Origin: Streptomyces pactum
GTDB lineage: Bacteria > Actinomycetota > Actinomycetes > Streptomycetales > Streptomycetaceae
Direction: 5' to 3'
Length of the DNA stretch: 64,000 bases
Assembly: GCF_016031615.1 (NCBI RefSeq)
Contig: NZ_JACYXC010000001.1
Span: 62,001-126,000, forward strand
Shown here: one piece after another, positions 59,552 to 64,000 of the stretch
Numbering within the stretch: the first letter of the stretch is position 1
How the letters are laid out: every line of letters begins with the position of its first letter
Position numbers and translations under genes: made by a program
The notes under the pieces: model-generated
Seen by the model: the letters and a program-made list of their open reading frames with translations, nothing else
What the model was told of the DNA's origin: nothing
The model's database searches: none

Positions 59552-60319
59552 ATGAACGGCGACGTGGATGTGGAGACGCCCCGGACGGACCCGGACCGGC
59601 TGGCGGCCGTGCTCCGGCCGGTGCGGGCCGGCAACGGGTTCGAGGAGGCGCTGGAGCGGATACTGCGGATCGTGCGGCTCGGCCTGGTGCCGGTGGGCGG
59701 GCGGTTGCCGGCCGAGCGGGACCTCGCCGAGCGGTTGCGGATCAGCCGGGTGACGTTGCGCGAGGTGCTGAAGGTGCTGCACGACCAGGGCCTGGTGGTG
59801 AGCCGGCGCGGCCGGTACGGCGGCACCTTCGTGTGTGCCCGGCCCGGGCCGGAGCACGGCGAGGAGGAGTTGCGCCGCCGGGTGGCGGGGGTGGACGTGC
59901 AGGACGTGCTGCGCTTCCGGGAGGTGCTGGAGGTGGGGGCGGCCGGGTTGTGCGCGGCGCACGGGCTGGACGGTGAGCGGGCGGCGCGGCTGCGGGCGGC
60001 ACTGGAGGCGACGGGCGAGGCGCCGCCGGCGGACTACCGCCGGCAGGACACGCTGTTCCACCTCACCCTGGCGGAGTTGTCCGGGTCGCCCACGCTGGCG
60101 GCGCAGTACGCGGCGGTCCGGGCGACCGTCAACGACCTGCTGGACTGCATACCGCTGCTGGTGCGGAACCTGGAGCACTCGCAGCAGCAGCACGCCGCGG
60201 TGGTGGAGGCGGTGCTGGAAGGGGACGCGGACGGGGCGCGCGAGGTGATGCGGGAGCACTGCGCGGGGACGGCGGCGCTGCTGCGCGGCTTCCTCGCCGA
60301 CGGCCCGGCCGGAGGGTGA
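59552..60319 (+). CDS. FadR-subfamily GntR transcriptional regulator
   Basis: The product is 255 aa from ATG 59552 behind GGAGGGTCGG. The winged helix reads LERILRIVRLGLVPVGGRLP, AERDLAERLRISRVTLREVL and KVLHDQGLVVSRRGRYGGTF. The FCD-type helical effector domain has DVLRFREVLEVGAAGLCAAH, RRQDTLFHLTLAELSGSPTL and HSQQQHAAVVEAVLEGDADG. The H...H pair in the last helices could bind a metal. It is divergent from the GlnA4-like gene and upstream of the permease, and the shared dyad makes it the pathway repressor. The inducer is presumably the amine or an intermediate. Confidence 0.93.
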   Translation: MNGDVDVETPRTDPDRLAAVLRPVRAGNGFEEALERILRIVRLGLVPVGGRLPAERDLAERLRISRVTLREVLKVLHDQGLVVSRRGRYGGTFVCARPGPEHGEEELRRRVAGVDVQDVLRFREVLEVGAAGLCAAHGLDGERAARLRAALEATGEAPPADYRRQDTLFHLTLAELSGSPTLAAQYAAVRATVNDLLDCIPLLVRNLEHSQQQHAAVVEAVLEGDADGAREVMREHCAGTAALLRGFLADGPAGG

Positions 60320-60666
60320 GCGCGCGCCGGGCGCGGCCCGGTGCGGGACCGCGGGCACGGGCGCGCCGGGCGGCGCCCCGGGCCCCGGGCGGCGCCACGG
60401 GCCGGGCGCGGGAGAGGTGCGTGGCGCAGGGTCGCCGCCGCGTGCGCCGGGGCGGGGGGCGTGTGCGCCGTGCGGCGGGCGGGCGTGTGCACCGAGCGCC
60501 GGGGGTGATCCGGTCGGGCGCGTGCGCCGGGGCGGGCCGTGCGCGCCGGGCGGACGGAGTGCCCGCCCGGCGGGAGGAGTGCACGGCGGTGGTACGGGCG
60601 CGGCCGGTGTAGGGCCGCTGTCGTCACGGCCCGGTGCACGGGGCTTGCGCATCCCGGCCGGACACC
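60320..60666. repeat. very GC-rich low-complexity gap with an 18-bp direct repeat
   Basis: CGCGTGCGCCGGGGCGGG occurs exactly at 60439-60456 and 60519-60536, within a stretch of related GTGTGC/GCGCCG words. No gene is supported. Such tracts are prone to slippage and sequencing error. Confidence 0.55.
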
Positions 60667-60692
60667 GCAAAGGTATGTGCCCACACCTTTGC
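60667..60692. promoter_or_regulatory. FadR/GntR-type operator, copy 2 (perfect 8-bp arms, N10)
   Basis: GCAAAGGT and ACCTTTGC are perfect inverted repeats separated by exactly 10 bp, 37-69 bp before the permease start region. It shares AAGGT-N10-ACCTT with the site at 59504, so the FadR-like regulator probably binds both. Confidence 0.75.
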
Positions 60693-60735
60693 TCTCGTTG
60701 CCCTCGCGGGTGGAGCCAGGAGCATCCCATGGCCG

Positions 60736-62253
60736 ATGGAACCGCGTCCCCCACCCCCCGCCGGGTCCGCTCCCCCGGGCCCCGGCTCCTCCACCGCCGG
60801 AGCCGGCCCCGGCACCACCGCCGGCCCCGGCACCACCTCCGACGTCCAGGACGCCTATCTGGAGCGGCGGACGCTGCGCCGGGGCAGCGCCGGGCCCCTG
60901 CTGCTCACCGGCCTGGGCGTCGCCTACGTCGTCTCCGGGGACTTCTCCGGCTGGGACGCGGGCCTGTCGGAGGGCGGCTTCGGCGGGCTGGCCGTGGCCG
61001 CCGCCCTGATGGGCCTGATGTACACCTGCCTGGTCTTCGCGCTGGCCGAGATGGCCGCGTTCCTGCCGACGGCGGGCGGTGGTTACGGTTTCGCCCGCCG
61101 CGCCCTGGGCACCTGGGGCGGGTTCCTCACCGGCACCGCCATCCTCATCGAGTACGTCCTGGCCCCCGCCGCGATCTCCCTCTTCATCGGCGAGTACGTC
61201 GAGTCCCTCGACCTCTTCGGGCTGGAGTCGGGGTGGCCGGTGTACCTGGCCTGCTTCACCCTGTTCATCGGCATCCACCTGTGGGGGGTGGGCGAGGCGC
61301 TGCGGTTCAGCCTGGCGGTGACGGCCGTCGCCGTGGTGGCGCTGGTGATCTTCGCCGGGGCGGCGCTGGCCGAGTTCGACGCCGGTTCGCTCGACGACAT
61401 CCCGGTGGACGAGGACGCCTTCGGCGCCGGTTCCTGGCTGCCGTTCGGCGTCCTGGGCATCTGGGCCGCGTTCCCGTTCGGCATGTGGTTCTTCCTCGGC
61501 GTGGAGGGGGTGCCGCTGGCGGCCGAGGAGGCCCGGGACCCGGTCCGTACGCTGCCCAGGGCGATGGCCGCCGCGATGGGCATCCTGCTGCTGCTCGCGC
61601 TGGTCACCTTCGTCGCGGCGTGCGGGGCGCGGGGCTCGGCCGCGGTGGCCTCGACGGGCGATCCCCTGGTGGAGGCACTGCGGCCCGGCGGGGAGGCGAC
61701 GGTGTGGTCCCGCATCGTCAACTACGCGGGGCTCGCCGGGCTGGTCGCGTCCTTCTTCTCCCTCGTCTACGCGGGCTCCCGCCAGCTGTTCGCGCTCTCC
61801 CGGGCCGGGTACCTGCCCCGGTTCCTGTCCCTCACCAGCCGCCGCAAGGCGCCCTACCCGGGGTTGCTGGTGCCCGGCGCGCTGGGCTTCACCCTGGCGG
61901 CGTGGAGCGGGGACGGCGCCCGGATGCTGAACGTCGCCGTCTTCGGCGCGACCATCTCGTACGCCCTGATGGCGCTCTCCCACATCGTGCTGCGGCGCCG
62001 TGAGCCGGGGCTGCACCGGCCGTACCGCACCCCCGGCGGCGCGGTGACCTCGTCGGTGGCCCTGGTGCTGGCCTGTGCCGCGCTGGTGGCCACCTTCCTG
62101 GTGGACCGGGACGCGGCGTTCATCGCGCTGGGGGTGTACGGGGTGGCGCTGGTGTACTTCGCCGTGTACAGCCGTCACCGGCTGGTCGCCGTCGCGCCCG
62201 AGGAGGAGTTCGCGGCACTCGCTGCGGCCGAGGCGGAGCTGGCCCGCGACTGA
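60736..62253 (+). CDS. APC-family permease (ethanolamine/amine type by context)
   Basis: The product is 505 aa as drawn. Twelve membrane helices are recognisable, starting with AGPLLLTGLGVAYVVSGDFS, GWDAGLSEGGFGGLAVAAAL and TAGGGYGFARRALGTWGGFL, the TM1-TM3 features of amine/ethanolamine APC permeases. YAGSRQLFALSRAGYLPRFL and SYALMALSHIVLRRREPGLH are also typical. It imports an amine across the cell membrane for the adjacent synthetase pathway. The start is doubtful. ATG 60736 is in frame, but the best ribosome-binding site, AGGAG, serves ATG 60729 (MADGTASPTPRR...) in another frame, so the N terminus may be altered by a small frame change. The dyad upstream suggests FadR control. Confidence 0.88.
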   Translation: MEPRPPPPAGSAPPGPGSSTAGAGPGTTAGPGTTSDVQDAYLERRTLRRGSAGPLLLTGLGVAYVVSGDFSGWDAGLSEGGFGGLAVAAALMGLMYTCLVFALAEMAAFLPTAGGGYGFARRALGTWGGFLTGTAILIEYVLAPAAISLFIGEYVESLDLFGLESGWPVYLACFTLFIGIHLWGVGEALRFSLAVTAVAVVALVIFAGAALAEFDAGSLDDIPVDEDAFGAGSWLPFGVLGIWAAFPFGMWFFLGVEGVPLAAEEARDPVRTLPRAMAAAMGILLLLALVTFVAACGARGSAAVASTGDPLVEALRPGGEATVWSRIVNYAGLAGLVASFFSLVYAGSRQLFALSRAGYLPRFLSLTSRRKAPYPGLLVPGALGFTLAAWSGDGARMLNVAVFGATISYALMALSHIVLRRREPGLHRPYRTPGGAVTSSVALVLACAALVATFLVDRDAAFIALGVYGVALVYFAVYSRHRLVAVAPEEEFAALAAAEAELARD

Positions 62254-62276
62254 CCGACGCCCTCGGGGGGTTGTTC

Positions 62277-62297
62277 CCGCGGAGGCTGTTTCCGCGG
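62277..62297 (+). terminator. short hairpin after the permease gene
   Basis: CCGCGGA and TCCGCGG form a 7-bp perfect stem with a 7-nt loop, starting 24 nt after the permease stop. Plausible but modest terminator. Confidence 0.4.
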
Positions 62298-62620
62298 CCG
62301 CAGACCTCCGGACCGCGGCGCGGGCCCGTGCCACCACCGCGATCACCTCGTCCGTCGGCACCGGACCCCGCCGGCGCGGGTCCGCACCGGCGGCGGTGCC
62401 GGCGCGGCGGAGGGCCGCCCGGCCCGGCGGCACCCGTCTTCCGCGGGCCGGGCGCGAGCGGCGGCACCGTCCCGGACGGCACAAGCCCTGCCGCCGCCCC
62501 TTCGGACCGGCGGACCGCGCCGGGCCTCCCGCCGGGCCGGGTGCGGGGGCGCCGTGGTGATCTACGCTGAGGGCCGCGGGGCGGGTTCCCGCGACACGGG
62601 GACGGTCACGAGGGGTCTGG
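62298..62620. other. intergenic region before the two-component system
   Basis: Arg/Pro-rich open frames only. It must hold the promoter of the regulator gene, but no clear -35/-10 pair stands out. Confidence 0.4.
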
Positions 62621-63313
62621 TTGAGCGCGCGGATACTGGTCGTCGAGGACGACGTCAAACAGGCGCGGCTGATACGGATATATCTGGAACGCGAAGGGCA
62701 CGCGGTCCGGACGGTCGGGGACGGCCGGACCGCGATCGATCAGGCCAGGGCGTCGCGGCCGGACCTGATCGTGCTCGACGTGATGCTCCCCCACGTCGAC
62801 GGGCTGGACGTGTGCCGTGTGCTGCGTGCCGAGTCCCGGGTACCGATCCTGCTGCTGACCGCGCGCAGCACGGAGGAGGACCTGCTGTTCGGGCTGGACC
62901 TGGGTGCCGACGACTACATGACCAAGCCGTACAGTCCGCGGGAGCTGACCGCGCGGGTACGGGCGCTGCTGCGCCGGGCCCAGGGGGCCGGGGCGCCCGC
63001 GCCGGAGGTGTTCCGGGTCGGGGGCCTGGAGATCGACACCGCTCGTTTCGAGGTCACCGTGGCGGGAGTGCCGGTGCCGTTGACCGTCAAGGAGTTCGGC
63101 ATCCTGGCGGTGCTCGCCGGAGAGCCGGGGCGGGTGTTCACCCGGGCCCAGATCATCGACCGGGTGTTCGGGTTCGATCGGGATGTCCTGGAGCGCACCG
63201 TGGACGCGCACGTGATGAACCTGCGGCGCAAGCTGGAGCGCGTTCCCGGCAGCGTCCGCTGTGTGGAGACGGTGTACGGCAGGGGCTACCGACTGATGGA
63301 CGGCGGGCGATGA
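62621..63313 (+). CDS. OmpR-family response regulator
   Basis: The product is 230 aa, starting at TTG 62621 after GAGGGG. The receiver domain has Asp10/Asp11 in ILVVEDDVKQ, the phosphorylated Asp53 in LIVLDVMLPHVDG, Thr80 in ILLLTARS and Lys102 in DYMTKPYSPREL. The C-terminal winged helix reads TVKEFGILAVLAGEPGRVFT and HVMNLRRKLERVPGSVRCVE. Phosphorylation by the kinase encoded next would set DNA binding. Its stop overlaps the kinase start (ATGA), so the two are translationally coupled. The target genes are unknown. Confidence 0.95.
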   Translation: MSARILVVEDDVKQARLIRIYLEREGHAVRTVGDGRTAIDQARASRPDLIVLDVMLPHVDGLDVCRVLRAESRVPILLLTARSTEEDLLFGLDLGADDYMTKPYSPRELTARVRALLRRAQGAGAPAPEVFRVGGLEIDTARFEVTVAGVPVPLTVKEFGILAVLAGEPGRVFTRAQIIDRVFGFDRDVLERTVDAHVMNLRRKLERVPGSVRCVETVYGRGYRLMDGGR

Positions 63314-64000
63314 GCTTCCGGCTGCGGGTGCTGGTGCTGGTGCTGTTCGTCGCGGTCGCCGCGACGGCGGCCACCGCGTGGCTGACGCTCCGTCAGGTCA
63401 CCCAGCAGGCGCGTGAGTCGGTTGCCGTCGGGCAGCAGGAGGTGTCCCGGATCACCGAGGAGCTGCGCGCGTACGGGCTCACGCACGGCACCTGGGACGG
63501 GGTCTCCGGCACCGTGGCCGAGCTGGCCGGGGCCACCGGGCAGCGGGTCCGGGTCGTCACCGTGGACGAGGACGTGCTGCTGGCCGACTCCGACGCGCTG
63601 GCCGGCCGCACCCCGCGGAAGGCCGGCACCCGGCCCCCGGTCGTGGTCGACCCGCGACCGGGTCTGCGCCTGCCGGCCGAGGCGGTCGGCAGGCGCGGGG
63701 CCAAGCACACGGTCGTCGCCCTGGGGACCCACCGCCGGGAAGCGGCGTACGCGGCGTGCCTGACCAGGGCGGGGGCCCAGGTGCGGGTCCGTACCGACGA
63801 ACTGGGCGTCCCGCGGGTCACCTCCCCGGCCGGACACGGTCCGGCCGCCGCGGCGTCGTGCGCCCGCCCCGAATGGGCCGGGCGGGCGGCCCAGGAGGAC
63901 AGCGCCGCCGTGGACCGGTGCGGCTCCGGTCCACGGCCCTGGTCCCGGGCGTGCCTGGAACGCGTGTTCCAGCAGCGGGCCGCGCGGGCCGCCCCGCCCC
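63310..64000 (+). CDS. sensor histidine kinase, N-terminal part (truncated by window edge)
   Basis: The frame from ATG 63310 runs open to the end of the window, 230 residues. The first membrane helix is LRVLVLVLFVAVAATAATAW. The following extracytoplasmic sensor segment contains RITEELRAYGLTHGTWDGVS, ELAGATGQRVRVVTVDEDVL and several spaced cysteines (ASCARP, DRCGSG, RACLERV). HAMP, dimerisation and ATPase domains must lie beyond position 64000. Partner of the preceding OmpR regulator. Confidence 0.88.
   Translation, partial: MSFRLRVLVLVLFVAVAATAATAWLTLRQVTQQARESVAVGQQEVSRITEELRAYGLTHGTWDGVSGTVAELAGATGQRVRVVTVDEDVLLADSDALAGRTPRKAGTRPPVVVDPRPGLRLPAEAVGRRGAKHTVVALGTHRREAAYAACLTRAGAQVRVRTDELGVPRVTSPAGHGPAAAASCARPEWAGRAAQEDSAAVDRCGSGPRPWSRACLERVFQQRAARAAPP

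Noticed and set aside
60034..62658. 874-aa minus-strand open frame
   Set aside because: Antisense to the FadR regulator and permease; low-complexity.
1..64000. CRISPR arrays, tRNA/rRNA genes, transposases, integrases
   Set aside because: I looked for regularly spaced repeats, tRNA cloverleaf ends, and DDE or tyrosine-recombinase motifs, and found none. The 17-bp array at 58006 has no spacers.

Overview
The window is high-GC actinobacterial chromosome with strong third-position GC bias, GTG and TTG starts, rare TTA codons and typical Streptomyces families: FadR/GntR, GlxA/AraC, an OmpR two-component system, a Ser/Thr kinase, secreted S8 and S1 proteases, GlnA4-like and rifampin phosphotransferase genes. 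The many regulator/enzyme pairs, decayed genes and lack of core housekeeping genes suggest an accessory, arm-like part of a Streptomyces or close relative's chromosome. No rRNA, tRNA, CRISPR array or IS transposase was seen.

Layout. 1-4.9 kb: a gene end, a SpoIIE-phosphatase remnant, a divergent flavin reductase/HTH pair, a DEDDh exonuclease and a frame-broken type I PKS KR-ACP fragment. 4.9-12.6 kb: a secreted subtilisin with a P domain, a HEAT-repeat protein plus HEAT-fused MerR regulator behind a classic MerR promoter, a broken GNAT, a DUF3291 protein, a Cys-rich ArsR/SufR-like regulator and an SDR. 13.1-15.9 kb: rifampin phosphotransferase behind a rifamycin-associated element. 16-28.3 kb: a nucleotidyltransferase, a TetR/nitroreductase pair, two large uncharacterised proteins (one a TTA-containing secreted FG-GAP protein), an MFS/TetR pair, a decayed FAD oxidoreductase and a flavodoxin-fold reductase.

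29.1-32.3 kb is the most interesting segment: a compact plus-strand cluster of three small proteins sharing a PGF(T/V) motif near the N terminus (two are short and Cys-rich with a CX3C-X8-CX3C core), a stand-alone PatG C-terminal-domain protein and a cytoplasmic PatA/PatG-type subtilisin. No YcaO, lanthionine synthetase, radical SAM enzyme or transporter is adjacent. It looks like a minimal, split PatG-type peptide-maturation system. A TTA-containing CocE/NonD hydrolase follows.

34.6-55.6 kb: a secreted trypsin-like protease, two large orphan proteins, a haloalkane dehalogenase with a frameshifted TetR, an Orn/Lys/Arg decarboxylase, a VOC protein, a DoxX protein with a second SufR-like regulator, a Ser/Thr kinase-substrate-binding-protein fusion split by a frameshift, geranylgeranyl reductase, a TauE permease and an epimerase/GlxA divergent pair. 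55.7-62.3 kb: an ethanolamine/polyamine-type catabolic locus (SDR, aldehyde dehydrogenase, GlnA4-like synthetase, FadR regulator, APC permease) with a repeated AAGGT-N10-ACCTT dyad. The window ends in an OmpR regulator and the start of its sensor kinase.

Several genes (GNAT, nitroreductase, a TetR, the kinase, perhaps the APC permease N terminus) are interrupted by small frame changes in otherwise intact sequence. Recent decay or uncorrected assembly indels could both explain this.
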